From the NCBI RefSeq assembly GCF_007904085.1, contig NZ_CP042326.1:1364001-1428000 (forward strand): 64,000 nucleotides of DNA, written 5' to 3'. Made by a program: the position numbers and the translations under genes. How positions within the stretch are numbered: the first letter of the stretch is position 1; every line of letters begins with the position of its first letter. A model generated the notes under the pieces. That model worked only from the letters and a program-made list of their open reading frames with translations. It searched no databases and was not told the origin of the DNA. The DNA comes from Euhalothece natronophila Z-M001. Its GTDB lineage: Bacteria > Cyanobacteriota > Cyanobacteriia > Cyanobacteriales > Rubidibacteraceae. This document shows, piece by piece, positions 29,390-38,710 of this stretch.

Positions 29390-30506
29390 TTAATCCGTGC
29401 AGGAAATAGTTAACACCTAAAGGCCAGCATATTGAACTGGCTGAGCCCAAAAATAACGACTAATACGTTCGGGACATTTCTGAAGACTGTATAAATAAGA
29501 GCGAACCCTTTTCATGAGTTCATTACGATTACGGGGTCTTTGTCGTCTCATAGCATTGCTTTTAATGTCCTGATTGAGAAATTCATCGGGATTTCGTTCT
29601 GGGCTGTAGGGGGGAAGATAAAACAGTTCCAATTCATCCTGATGTTGAGCTACCCATTGTTGAACTTTACGGGAGCGATGTACTGGGTGGCGATCTACAA
29701 TCAAAAAAACTTTGTTTTCCCTGGAGCGAATTAATCGGCGTAAAAATTCCAAAAAGACATCGCTATTAAATCCCCCTTGAAATACTTGAAAGCGTAGGGT
29801 TCCTCGATTGGTCAGGGCGGAAATTAAGTTGCAACTGAAACGTTGCCCAGTTCCTTCTACAATTGGCGTTTTCCCTACCTCAGACCAACAAGTCCCTGCT
29901 TGATGGTCCGAACGCAATCCCATTTCATCACCCCAATGAATCTCAGCTCCTTCCTGCTGTGCTCGCTTGTGAATCGCTGGATATTCATGAGTTAACCAAT
30001 GCTGAAGCTGGTGAGGACATTGCTCACGAGCGCATTTGGCAGGCTTTTGTGGAGACAGTCCCCAACGACGCAGATAACGACCAATCGTCGTTTGAGAAAG
30101 AGTAATTCCCCAACATTGTTCAATGAGCTGAGATACGGCTTGTCGAGTCCAGAGAGTAAATGGCAGTTGTAGTTGTTCTGGGCTGTAATCCCGAATGAGA
30201 CGAGTAATTGTCGTTACCTGCGATCGCGCCAAGGTAGGATGCTCACGACGACCTTGTTTACAAGCTTTGAGAGCTGTCTCACCCCCACGACGGTAACGTT
30301 GCACCCACTGATTAACTGCTGTACGAGTAACTCCAAACTCTTGGGCCACTTCTCCTTGAGAACGTTTGTTCTCAATCACTGCCATGACCGCCCTTTTACG
30401 GATTGCTTGTTGAGCTTGAGGGGGTAAACTCCGAGCGTCTTTTAATTGCATATAGAAAACTGCCGTACTTCACTTTCCCATGTTAACTATTTAGCGCACG
30501 GATTAA
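29390..30506 (-). mobile_element. IS630-family insertion sequence, complete
   Basis: 1117 bp. Terminal inverted repeats start TTAATCCGTGC at both ends and continue, after a 3-base difference, with AAATAGTTAACA. A TA dinucleotide flanks both ends (29388-29389 and 30507-30508), the known IS630/Tc1 target duplication. It encodes one intact transposase and lies in the spacer just upstream of the ResB gene. Confidence 0.88.
29417..30451 (-). CDS. IS630-family transposase
   Basis: 344 aa, apparently full length. The N-terminal helix-turn-helix (about 20-60, SQGEVAQEFGVTRTAVNQWVQ) binds the ends. The DDE catalytic core shows Asp in HWGDEMGLRS (about 174), Asp in FLIVDRHPVH (about 251) and the third acidic residue in SPERNPDEFLNQD (about 287-294). 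No frameshift is needed, unlike some IS630 relatives. Probably active or recently active. Confidence 0.92.
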   Translation of the reverse strand: MQLKDARSLPPQAQQAIRKRAVMAVIENKRSQGEVAQEFGVTRTAVNQWVQRYRRGGETALKACKQGRREHPTLARSQVTTITRLIRDYSPEQLQLPFTLWTRQAVSQLIEQCWGITLSQTTIGRYLRRWGLSPQKPAKCAREQCPHQLQHWLTHEYPAIHKRAQQEGAEIHWGDEMGLRSDHQAGTCWSEVGKTPIVEGTGQRFSCNLISALTNRGTLRFQVFQGGFNSDVFLEFLRRLIRSRENKVFLIVDRHPVHRSRKVQQWVAQHQDELELFYLPPYSPERNPDEFLNQDIKSNAMRRQRPRNRNELMKRVRSYLYSLQKCPERISRYFWAQPVQYAGL

Positions 30507-30622
30507 TAAATTCATTCTCCAATTGTATCATAAAAATCATTTTGTAGTTAAAGCTACACAATAATTTATAGAAAGTAAATAACCTAGAAGCAAAGTTTCA
30601 AGTCCAAGGAATAATACTTCTA

Positions 30623-32029
30623 ATGTTGACTGCTTCCTTTCGTTTTCTAGGTTCAATTAAATTTGCGATCCCCTTATTAACGGCTATTGTTTTAATTTTA
30701 ATTGGAGCAACAATTTATGAGTCAGAAGTTGGCACTTCCGCCGTTCAAGACATGATTTATAAAAGCCCTTGGTTTGGAGGGCTAATGTTTTTATTAGCGA
30801 TTAATCTTGGGGCTTCGGCGCTGTCTCGCTATCCTTGGCGTGGTGCAAGAAAAATTGGGTTTGCAATTACTCATTTGGGATTAATCGTCATTATTGCTGG
30901 ATCAGCAGCAGTGATTCATCTGGGAACAGAAGGTTTATTGTTAGTTCGCACTGATGGCGCTGGTAATAACCAAATGCGGGTTGACGGTGAAGTGGTAGAA
31001 GTTTTAACCCCCGATCAAAATTTAATTCAACAAGAATTATTTATTAAACCTAATGGAAAAATTCGCCCCAACACTGTGGGTGATGTTCAATTATTACAGT
31101 ATGCGGAAAATACGATGCAAACTGTACGGTTTGAAGAAGGAGAGAATAGTAATAACTTAGCCGTACAATTACAATTAAACAGCGATCGCATGGGGCAAAA
31201 TTTAACTCGCCACTTAGCCCTACATCCTATTTCTTATCAGGAAATTGATCTGGGAATGGCAACTTTAGAAATGATTGAAGTAGATTCAAAGTTAGATCAA
31301 TATTTATCCCCTGATCAAAAAGCAGATTCCCCCTATTTTCAAATTTTAGTATCCCCTGAAGAGAAACTGTATTATGCGGTTAATAGTTCTCAAGGATTTC
31401 AATCTGGGGAATTAACAGTTAATAATCCCATTAAAACAGGGTGGGCGGACTTTCAAGTTAAGGTAAATCAGGTCATTCCTCATGCAGAAATTCAACGAGA
31501 CGTGATCCCCATTGCTAGTCAAGACAATCAAACCCCAGGTTTATTAGTACAGATGCCTACAGGAAAAAAGCAGTGGTTACAGTGGGGAGAACCGAGAAAA
31601 ATTAACACAAATCAAGGTAATTTTTATGTTGCATTTACGCCAAACTTAAAACAACTTCCCTTTACCATTCATTTAGATGATTTTATTGTGGAACGGAATG
31701 AGGGGAGTCAATCTGTTGCCATGTGGACAAGTCAAATTACTATCAAAAATTCTGAGGAAGAAGTGCAGCGAGAAGTTTGGATGAATCATCCCACTTGGTA
31801 TCAAGGATGGAAAATTGCTCAAGCCTCATGGAACCCTGGAGATTTAGAACAATCAACTTTGCAAGTTAAACGAGAACCCATTTGGGTTACGGCACTAACT
31901 TTTGGGGGATCAGGTTTAGTCGTTTTAGGCATTGTCATTATGTTTTATGGACGTAGCCTTTCCAAACAAGTCACTGCGATGAAACCGAAAGAAGAATCCA
32001 CCGCTACTGAAGCCATTCATGTTAATTAG
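30623..32029 (+). CDS. ResB/Ccs1-like cytochrome c biogenesis protein
   Basis: 468 aa. Three N-terminal transmembrane helices (about 12-30, 48-64, 75-97), a large extracytoplasmic domain (about 100-420) and a fourth helix (about 430-452): the ResB/Ccs1 topology. In System II cytochrome c maturation, ResB works with CcsA to move heme across the membrane and ligate it to apocytochromes. His residues flank the third helix (THLG ... VIHLG). It is only 9 bp before the CcsA-like gene, so an operon is certain in layout. The sequence looks unlike the usual cyanobacterial Ccs1, suggesting a second, acquired set. Confidence 0.8.
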   Translation: MLTASFRFLGSIKFAIPLLTAIVLILIGATIYESEVGTSAVQDMIYKSPWFGGLMFLLAINLGASALSRYPWRGARKIGFAITHLGLIVIIAGSAAVIHLGTEGLLLVRTDGAGNNQMRVDGEVVEVLTPDQNLIQQELFIKPNGKIRPNTVGDVQLLQYAENTMQTVRFEEGENSNNLAVQLQLNSDRMGQNLTRHLALHPISYQEIDLGMATLEMIEVDSKLDQYLSPDQKADSPYFQILVSPEEKLYYAVNSSQGFQSGELTVNNPIKTGWADFQVKVNQVIPHAEIQRDVIPIASQDNQTPGLLVQMPTGKKQWLQWGEPRKINTNQGNFYVAFTPNLKQLPFTIHLDDFIVERNEGSQSVAMWTSQITIKNSEEEVQREVWMNHPTWYQGWKIAQASWNPGDLEQSTLQVKREPIWVTALTFGGSGLVVLGIVIMFYGRSLSKQVTAMKPKEESTATEAIHVN

Positions 32030-32038
32030 GAGTCAATT

Positions 32039-33754
32039 ATGAAACTATTAAAATTTATCATTGGATTAAGTTTAGGATTACTATTAATTCTCGTTACGTT
32101 TAGTCAGTTTCAGTCCTCTCCTCTTGAGTCTTTAAAAACATTAACGGTTCAATTAGATGGTCGTAAAAAGCCTTTAGATACTGTCGCCCGAGAAACCTTA
32201 ACCCAAATTCATGGCAAAGAAACTTATACGACAGAAAATGGGGAAAAACTAGATTATCTAGAAACCTATTTTTCCCTCATGTTTAATAATCGGGATTGGA
32301 ACCAAGAATCCTTTATTCTCGTAAATTATCGCCCCTTAAAAGAAGCAGTGGGATTAGATTCCGAACAAAAATACTTTACCTTTCAAGAATTAGTTACCTC
32401 TGGATTACGAGAACTGGTTTTGCAAGCTGAAGCCAAAGATTAACAAGGGGAAGATTTAACTCGGAATGAACGAGAAGCCCTTACCATTTCAGATCGGCTG
32501 GCGTTAATGTTAAGCACAGTTAGTCAGCAAGACTTACCTCTTGTTCCCCATCCTAGTGATAAAAAAGGAACTTGGGTCAGTATTGATCAAGCCCAACAGT
32601 ATTATCCCAGCGAAGCAGTTACCCCCATTCAACAGCAATGGGAAGCACTGCAAAAAACTTACTATCAGCATCCTCAACAACTGAATACATTAGGATCAAT
32701 CGCGAGTGAGTTACACACATCGTTACAGAATTTAAGCCCCCAAGTTTATCCTGAGTTAGAAACGATGGCAAGAGAAGTTAAATTTGCTGAATTTGGGGCA
32801 TTTGGTAAGGCGTGGCAACTTTACGCGATCGCGCTAGGAGTGATGTTACTGGTAACGATGATTCCCTCGTTTCAATGGTATTGGGGGGCAATCGGAATTT
32901 TTGTTGCTGGTTTAGGTGTTCAAAGCTATGGCTTTATCGAACGGATGCAAATTGCAGGGCGACCTCCCGTTACCAATATGTATGAATCTGTGATCTGGGT
33001 AGCCTTAGGAATTGCCGCGATCGGGCTTCTGTTGGAATTAATTTACCGTCCCCGTTACTATCTACTAGCAGCCGCCCCCTTATCCGTCGTTTGTTTACTG
33101 CTAGCAGATAATTTACCTGCGGTACTTGATCCCACAATTTCTCCCCTTGTTCCCGTCTTAAGAGATAACTTCTGGCTTAGTGTTCATGTTCCCACCATTA
33201 CCCTCGGTTATGCCAGCTTTTTCCTTGCCTTTGGATTAGGACATCTCATTCTCGGACAATATTGGTTTAATACGCCCAAAGTAGAACGGATTAATTACCT
33301 TTCCCAATTAAACTACCGCGTTTTACAAGTAGGGGTTTTACTCCTCACCACAGGGGTAATTCTTGGAGGCGTTTGGGCGCATTATGCGTGGGGACGTTTT
33401 TGGGGTTGGGATCCTAAAGAAACATGGGCGTTAATTGCCCTCTTATCCTATCTCGTTCCCCTCCATGGTCGCCTAGCAGGATGGCTGAAAAACTTTGGCA
33501 TGGCAGTCGTCAGTGTCATTTGCTTTAATACCGTTTTAATGGCGTGGTATGGCGTTAACTTTATCCTTGGAACAGGCTTACACAGCTATGGTTTTTCCAC
33601 TGGCGGATCAGAATTAATTATCGGTAGTCTGGTATTGCTAGATTTAGTGTTTGTTCTGGCAACCTATATCCGAGTTTCACTTCGTCGTCGCTTACAAGCA
33701 AATGTAACCACTTCTTTTGTAAACTTAGATGAAGAACTGAAGGCTGTTGAATAA
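32039..33754 (+). pseudogene. CcsA-like heme-handling protein interrupted by an in-frame TAA
   Basis: Two open segments in the same frame: codons 1-134 (to the TAA at 32441-32443) and a continuation open to 33754; the frame without the stop would be 571 codons. Part one has an N-terminal helix and a soluble domain (LDGRKKPLDTVAR). Part two begins with QGEDLTRNEREALT, continuing the same domain, then about eight helices with the heme-binding WWD motif (WGWDPKETWALI) and conserved His (SVHVPT, AHYAWG, PLHGR, GLHSYG). A restart at ATG 32507 lacks a ribosome site. Either a recent nonsense mutation, a readthrough, or a sequencing error. Confidence 0.82.
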
Positions 33755-33772
33755 AAATTGGGAGATAAGCCA

Positions 33773-33976
33773 ATGAGATTAAAAGTCGTGATTCATGAAG
33801 CGGAAGAAGGAGGATTTTGGGCAGAAGTTCCTGCCATTCCTGGCTGTGGAACACAGGGGGATAATTTTGAGGAGTTATTACAAAATCTCTATGAAGCGGT
33901 AGAAGGTTGCTTATCGGTTGATATTGAATCCCTTGAAATGGATGACAAAAGCCGAGTTATGGAAATTGCCATATGA
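33773..33976 (+). CDS. hicB: HicB-family antitoxin
   Basis: 67 aa from the ATG at 33773, which has GGGAG 8 bases upstream; a TTG five codons earlier is less likely. HicB partial RNase-H-like fold: [34 protein letters not shown] broken by loops, the standard signature. It would neutralise HicA and repress the pair. Antitoxin comes first and overlaps the toxin by 4 bp (ATGA). No separate C-terminal DNA-binding domain is present. Confidence 0.88.
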   Translation: MRLKVVIHEAEEGGFWAEVPAIPGCGTQGDNFEELLQNLYEAVEGCLSVDIESLEMDDKSRVMEIAI

Positions 33977-34182
33977 AGTCCATTTCTGGAAAAGAATTTG
34001 CCAAGATTCTAGAAAAGCATGGATGGCATTTACTGAGAGTAAAGGGGAGTCATCACATTTACTGTAAACCTGGTCAAACTACTCGAATTTCAGTTCCAAT
34101 TCACGGGAACAAGGACTTAAAACTTGGACTACTCCGTTACTTTATGAAACAAGCCTCGCTGTCTGAAGATGATCTTAAATGA
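33973..34182 (+). CDS. hicA: HicA-family mRNA interferase toxin
   Basis: 69 aa, dsRBD-like HicA fold. The catalytic His lies in VKGSHHIY (His27/28), preceded by [10 protein letters not shown] and followed by [23 protein letters not shown], all typical. It cleaves mRNA when free of HicB. It starts within the hicB stop (ATGA overlap), so translation is coupled. It sits 18 bp after the CcsA-like frame and before the Rieske gene, inside an otherwise redox-related set. Confidence 0.9.
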   Translation: MKSISGKEFAKILEKHGWHLLRVKGSHHIYCKPGQTTRISVPIHGNKDLKLGLLRYFMKQASLSEDDLK

Positions 34183-34248
34183 GATCAATTAGGATTTATC
34201 AACAGTTACTCTTAGCATTTAATTGGAATTAAACAGGAGTCTATTGAC

Positions 34249-34659
34249 ATGAACATGAAACGACGAGAATTTATGGGTTGGATGACCATGGGCGCAATTG
34301 TTACCTCAGTAGTGGGGTGCAATGCTGAAACTGGAGCAAATTCTGACCAAGAAGAAACCTCAAATGAGTTTCAAGTAATCGGGACAGTAGATGAACTAGA
34401 AGCAGAAGGTAGCTTAACCGATAGCACGACAGGTGTAATTGTCCTTCGCAATGCAGAGGGAGAGTTAATTGCTCTTGATCGCACTTGCCCTCATCAAAGC
34501 TGCGCCGTTAGTCTCGATGATAATGGCGAAACCCTCACTTGTCCTTGTCATGACTCTCAGTTTACCTTAGAAGGGGAACTGGTAGATGGGCCAGCACAAA
34601 CGGATTTAACCAATTATGAAGTGAAAACCGAAGATAACGAAGTTTTAGTTAAAGTCTAG
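34249..34659 (+). CDS. Rieske [2Fe-2S] protein, Tat-type lipoprotein
   Basis: 136 aa. N terminus KRREFMG is Tat-like and is followed by a hydrophobic stretch ending in VVGC (Cys24), a possible lipobox. Cluster boxes are C80-P-H82-Q-S-C85 and C98-P-C100-H101: ligands C80, H82, C98, H101, plus the disulfide pair C85/C100 typical of high-potential bc1/b6f Rieske proteins. Shorter than PetC (about 180 aa). AGGAG lies 9 bases before the ATG. Followed 3 bp later by the ChaN-like gene. Likely an extracytoplasmic electron carrier. Confidence 0.88.
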   Translation: MNMKRREFMGWMTMGAIVTSVVGCNAETGANSDQEETSNEFQVIGTVDELEAEGSLTDSTTGVIVLRNAEGELIALDRTCPHQSCAVSLDDNGETLTCPCHDSQFTLEGELVDGPAQTDLTNYEVKTEDNEVLVKV

Positions 34660-34662
34660 CTG

Positions 34663-35502
34663 ATGAAACTTTATAGCCCTCTATTTTGGTCGTTAGGAGT
34701 CATTTTATTTAGCACCGCTTGTGAAATGTCTCCTATCGCTTCCCAAGACTTATCACATCAAGAGATTATCCAAGAATTAACCGAAGCCGATATTGTCTAT
34801 CTGGGAGAAGTCCATGATCGCACTCAAGATCACGAAGCACAATTAAAAATTTTAGAAGCCCTCCATGAGGAAAATGAGGACGTTACCATTGCCTTAGAAA
34901 TGTTCCAACGTCCCTTTCAAGGGGCAATTGATCGCTATTTAGACGGGGAAATCAACGAAGAGGAACTACGAGAACAAACCCAATATGATCAACGTTGGGG
35001 GTTTCCTTGGTCTTATTATGCCCCTCTCCTGCGATTTGCCCAAGAAAATGATTTACCTGTTCTTGCACTGAATACTCCCACTGAAATTACTCGCCAAGTC
35101 TCATCCCAAGGATTAGACAGTTTAGAAGGGGATGATTTTCGTTATATTCCCCCTCGCGAGGAAATTCGCACTGATGATAACCCCGAGTATCGGGAAATGC
35201 TAGAGGAAGTTTTTGATCAACATCATAGTCATGGGAGAAGTGGTAATCCTGAAAACTTTATTGCCGCCCAAATTCTCTGGGATGAAACTATGGCAGAAAA
35301 GGTAGCAGAGTCTTATCAAGATAATCCTGAACAACAAATTTTAGTGATTGCAGGTCAAGGACATATTATCTATGGTCATGGGATTCCCAACCGTGTTGAA
35401 AGGCGATTAGAGGATATTCCATTTACGCAGCGATCTGTTGTTTTTGTGGAATCTGATACTGAAACAGAGGATGCACTGGCTGACTATTTATGGCATCATT
35501 AA
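34663..35502 (+). CDS. ChaN-family (DUF399) lipoprotein, heme-associated
   Basis: 279 aa. Signal peptide with lipobox FSTAC (Cys20). Family signature YLGEVHDRTQDHEAQ (about 46-60), ALEMFQRPFQ (about 79-88), then AGQGHIIYGHGIPNRVERR (about 226-244). ChaN of Campylobacter binds heme pairs and aids iron uptake; related TraB/Tiki-fold proteins may be hydrolases. It follows the Rieske gene by 3 bp, and its end lies 25 bp before the pentapeptide gene, so all probably share a transcript. Confidence 0.82.
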   Translation: MKLYSPLFWSLGVILFSTACEMSPIASQDLSHQEIIQELTEADIVYLGEVHDRTQDHEAQLKILEALHEENEDVTIALEMFQRPFQGAIDRYLDGEINEEELREQTQYDQRWGFPWSYYAPLLRFAQENDLPVLALNTPTEITRQVSSQGLDSLEGDDFRYIPPREEIRTDDNPEYREMLEEVFDQHHSHGRSGNPENFIAAQILWDETMAEKVAESYQDNPEQQILVIAGQGHIIYGHGIPNRVERRLEDIPFTQRSVVFVESDTETEDALADYLWHH

Positions 35503-36182
35503 TTTTGTTCATTTAGCCCCTACTATTATGACGCTTATTACTCCAGAAGAGGTTACTCATAAAATTGAATTAAGACAATCCTTGGCTTATGCTGAGTTAA
35601 GTAATATTAATCTTGAAGGTACACAACTCAGTGGCGGACAGTTTTTTAGTGCTTACTTACGAACCGCCAATTTAGCGAAGGCTCGCTGTCAAGGAACAGA
35701 TTTTAGTCGTGCTGTTTTAATTCGGGCTAATCTGTCTCAAGGGAGTTTTAATGCGGCAAATTTTAGCAAGGCGAGTTTAATTCAAGCAAACTGCGAAGGG
35801 GCAATTTTTCGGGAAGCTCTGTTTTTAAAAGCGCAATTAGCAGGAACTAATTTTACAGGCGTAGAAGGATCATGTGCTGATTTTACTGAGGCGAATTTAG
35901 AAGAAGCAAAGGGACAACAAATCAATTTTACACAAGCTAATTTCCAAAAAGCTAATCTTGTGAAAACTCAATTCCAAGAAAGTAATTTTACGCAAATTAT
36001 TTTAAGACAAGCGAGTTGTATTAATATTAATTGGTCAGGGATTATTTTGCCTGATAGTAATTTGCAAGGAACTGACTTTACTGGGGGAAAATTGGAAAAG
36101 CTTAATTTTGAAAATTCTAGTTTAGTTACGGCAAGTTTTGCTAAAGCACAATTAAGGGACTTGCAAGAAAAAAGAATACCCA

Positions 36183-36911
36183 TCAGAACGAACCAACAGT
36201 AACTGACCATTTGGGCAGAGATTCTGAAGGATACCAATCAACCCGATAGTCTGCTAAAGACTCAGGGTCAACTTTGACACCAGTTTGATAAAGCTTAGTG
36301 ACATGGTGAACCACAGGCTGAGAACCTTTCCAACTCATCTTACTTGCCCATCTCAGAGCCGTGTCAATAGAGTCCAGAATCGCTCCGTTCCAGAATTGTT
36401 CAAGGGCAGCCCAACAACGCTCAATGGGATTGTATTTACTATGATAGGGAGGATAGTAAATTAAGCGAATCTGGAGCTGGTAATGACGAGAAAATTCTAC
36501 AATCCTTTTGATGAACTGAGTGCGATTGGAACGGGTAGCACTGCCGCCATCCAAGTTAATGGCTAAGGTGTTAACCTCGGGAAAGTTTCCTTGATTGCTT
36601 TTCCACCAGTGCTCTAGACAATCAACAATGAAATCTGAGGTTTCAGGGGACTCACTCATGTAAAGAGCTAAGTTGTCTGTACGGAGGTTAAGAATCCCAA
36701 AGGGAAGTAGAGTCGTGTGCCATTGAGTATCATGGTCATCGGCTTGAGGGGGAGCTTGGCGACGGTCTTTCCCACCCCGTGAGAGGTTTCCTAGTTTGAC
36801 TTTGGCTTTCGAGTCAATTGAGATGCGTAAGACGGTTGGGTCATCATCGGCCGCTTGATTAGCTGTTGCCACTTGTTCAAAAATAGCATCAGTTTCAGGG
36901 ATTTTCTTCAA
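36183..36911 (-). CDS. ISAzo13-like transposase, catalytic frame (orfB)
   Basis: 242 aa as read from a TTG; more likely the C-terminal part of a -1 frameshift product joined at about 36929 (…RLKK then TLKTKPLKKIPE). It carries the DDE-type core: RISIDSKAKVKLGNLSRGG, LAINLDGGSATRSNRTQF, and YYPPYHSKYNPIERCW with the last acidic residue. The combined protein would be about 399 aa, the usual size for ISAzo13 transposases. Intact apart from the frame change. Confidence 0.8.
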   Translation of the reverse strand: MKKIPETDAIFEQVATANQAADDDPTVLRISIDSKAKVKLGNLSRGGKDRRQAPPQADDHDTQWHTTLLPFGILNLRTDNLALYMSESPETSDFIVDCLEHWWKSNQGNFPEVNTLAINLDGGSATRSNRTQFIKRIVEFSRHYQLQIRLIYYPPYHSKYNPIERCWAALEQFWNGAILDSIDTALRWASKMSWKGSQPVVHHVTKLYQTGVKVDPESLADYRVDWYPSESLPKWSVTVGSF

Positions 36912-36922
36912 TGGCTTGGTTT

Positions 36923-37384
36923 TTAAGGTTTTTTTAAACGGTAGCCGAGGCGATTTAACATTGCTCCAATTGTTTGTCGGGTTGGTAATTGTTCATCGCT
37001 GTATCCTTTTTCCCTAATCAGAGCATTTCTCACCGCTTGAGCACTCATGCGGCTATACTGAAATGTGGTTTGGAATTTTGGGTCGGCTTGAGATTGTTCC
37101 TCTACTAGGTCGCGAATCTCCTTTCCTAAATTGGGCAAGTTTTCTTCGCTTTTTTTCCGACCCCGCTCCTGATACTTGTCCTGATAGGAGATTCCCCTTT
37201 CCAGATGGTCAAGACCTCTTTGAACACACACTCTCCCCCAACCCATTTGCCTTTCTGTCCGACGGGCTGAACCTTGAAAGTAGTCAAGGCACACCTGAGC
37301 GACAAACACTCGTTTTTTCTCTCCTGTTAATTTTCTCGCTGCATCTTTAAGAGTTCTTTTGAACTGTTCGTTTAACTCTTGCAT
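36923..37384 (-). CDS. ISAzo13-like transposase, N-terminal frame (orfA)
   Basis: 153 aa, N-terminal DNA-binding half (helix-rich, RRTERQMGWGRVCVQRGL; then PTRQTIGAMLNRLGYRLKK). The frame ends at TAA 36923-36925 just after a run of seven A on the coding strand (36929-36935). A -1 shift there joins it to the catalytic frame. On its own it may act as a regulator, as in other frameshifting ISs. The Rhodopirellula/ISAzo13-type assignment is based on the combined protein. Confidence 0.78.
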   Translation of the reverse strand: MQELNEQFKRTLKDAARKLTGEKKRVFVAQVCLDYFQGSARRTERQMGWGRVCVQRGLDHLERGISYQDKYQERGRKKSEENLPNLGKEIRDLVEEQSQADPKFQTTFQYSRMSAQAVRNALIREKGYSDEQLPTRQTIGAMLNRLGYRLKKP

Positions 37385-37740
37385 CCTCTTTTTACCAATA
37401 TCATCTCTTCTAGTTTCCTGGGTAATTCATTTTTTCGCAAGTCCCTAACTCGCATTGAATGTCGTCAAACAGAGTTAGAGGAAGCTACTTTTCAGCAAGC
37501 CCAGTTATCAGATGTTGATTTTACTAATTCATCTCTATTTGGGGCTAATTTTGAAGGGGCAACTTTATCTAAAGTTAATTTAACAGGGGTAAATTTAGAA
37601 GGGGCAAATTTAGAAAATACAGTTTGGCATGGTGCGACATTTTCCAATACTTCTGTGGCTAATGCTGTTTTTAGTAAGGCTCAAGGACTGACAGCAGACC
37701 AAAAAAGATACTTAAAAGAGAATGGGGCTTTAAATGTGCC

Positions 37741-38178
37741 TTAAGATCTTGAAAGAGATAAAAACACATCTTTCAAAATTGGCTTCGGTACTTTCCCCGT
37801 AAAGGTTTCTGCTACGGTTTGATTCTCGCTTAAAAAGACCAAGTGAGGAACACCTGTTACTTGATAAGTTTTCATCGGCTTACTTGCTTGGGGTTTGTCA
37901 ATATTAAGCATGACAAAATTGACATTGGGATATTGTTGATGCAATTTAAAAAGAGTAGGCGCGATCGCGCGACAAGTGCTACACCAATCAGCATAAAATT
38001 CAACCACAGTGGGCTTAGAATTAGTTAAGGCTTCTTCATAAGAAATTGTCTCCTCTGCCATTTCCTGTAAGGTGACAAATCCTTTTAATGCTGAAGGGGA
38101 TTCTGTTTCCGTTTGCCAAAAATTGAAAATCCCGAAACTAAAGATAATTAAAGATAAAAAAACACTATAAGCACGCAT
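37741..38178 (-). CDS. Membrane-anchored thioredoxin-like protein (TxlA/HCF164/CcsX-like)
   Basis: 145 aa. One N-terminal helix (about 4-20) anchors a thioredoxin domain facing outside the cytoplasm. Active site ADWCSTCR (Cys66 and Cys69) and cis-Pro loop VTGVPHLVFL (about 110). Such proteins keep apocytochrome CXXCH cysteines reduced for heme ligation in System II. It converges with the pentapeptide gene, sharing the TTAA at the stops. Its upstream partner on this strand is the interrupted di-heme gene, 3 bp away, so they were one transcript. Confidence 0.85.
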   Translation of the reverse strand: MRAYSVFLSLIIFSFGIFNFWQTETESPSALKGFVTLQEMAEETISYEEALTNSKPTVVEFYADWCSTCRAIAPTLFKLHQQYPNVNFVMLNIDKPQASKPMKTYQVTGVPHLVFLSENQTVAETFTGKVPKPILKDVFLSLSRS

Positions 38179-38710
38179 GATTTATTGATAATAATACGCC
38201 AAAAAAATATGAAACCCAAGCATCACAATAAAAGCACTAACTAAAAAGATATGAGTTGATAACCAAACTGCCCGTAAATTGCGAATTAAAGCTCCTTTTT
38301 GTACCCCTTGACCCCCAATAAAAGGTAATAACTTAAAATACCGTTTTGATGATTCAACCACCCCTGTTTCCGCTACAACTCCCACTAAAGCTGATAAACT
38401 CACGCCAAAAAAGACCCATAAAAAAGCTGCATTAAAATTTAATCCTCTCACACCTACTGTATGGACTGCTGTGACTGCTACTAAAGCAACTCCCATAAAA
38501 ATATGTAAAACTCGCCAAAACTGCATTGATCCCGGTAAAACAATTTTAATTTTCCAACCGCGACCGCGTTTTCTTAAAGTTAAAACCATTTCTAAAACAA
38601 CAAAGAATAACGCCACATATCCAGTGATTTGCTTATAAACATTTCCTTGTAAAAATAAATACCAATTAAAACTCTCTTCTCGCAAGATTGGCATATACAG
38701 TGGACTAAAC

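Larger units (their letters stand above)
36156..37445 (-). mobile_element. ISAzo13-like insertion sequence, complete
   Basis: 1290 bp. Both ends begin GGGACTTGC and continue with similar A-rich then TACCCA sequence, giving imperfect terminal inverted repeats. TAA at 36153-36155 and 37446-37448 is the 3-bp target duplication. Inserted in the pentapeptide-repeat gene. The transposase is read in two frames (see the two CDS entries). Confidence 0.88.
35528..37744 (+). pseudogene. Pentapeptide-repeat protein gene split by the ISAzo13-like element
   Basis: The 5' part (35528-36155) and 3' part (37449-37744) flank the insertion. Removing the IS and one TAA copy rejoins the frame exactly (AKAQL followed by TRIECRQTELEE) to give 307 aa. 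Repeats of the A(N/D)LXX type run through most of both parts (ANLSQGSFNAANFSKASL; GANFEGATLSKVNLTGVNLEG), forming a right-handed beta-helix. Start chosen at ATG 35528 (MTLITPEEV), since longer upstream frames overlap chaN. The intact protein's role is unknown; it is probably non-functional as it stands. Confidence 0.9.
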
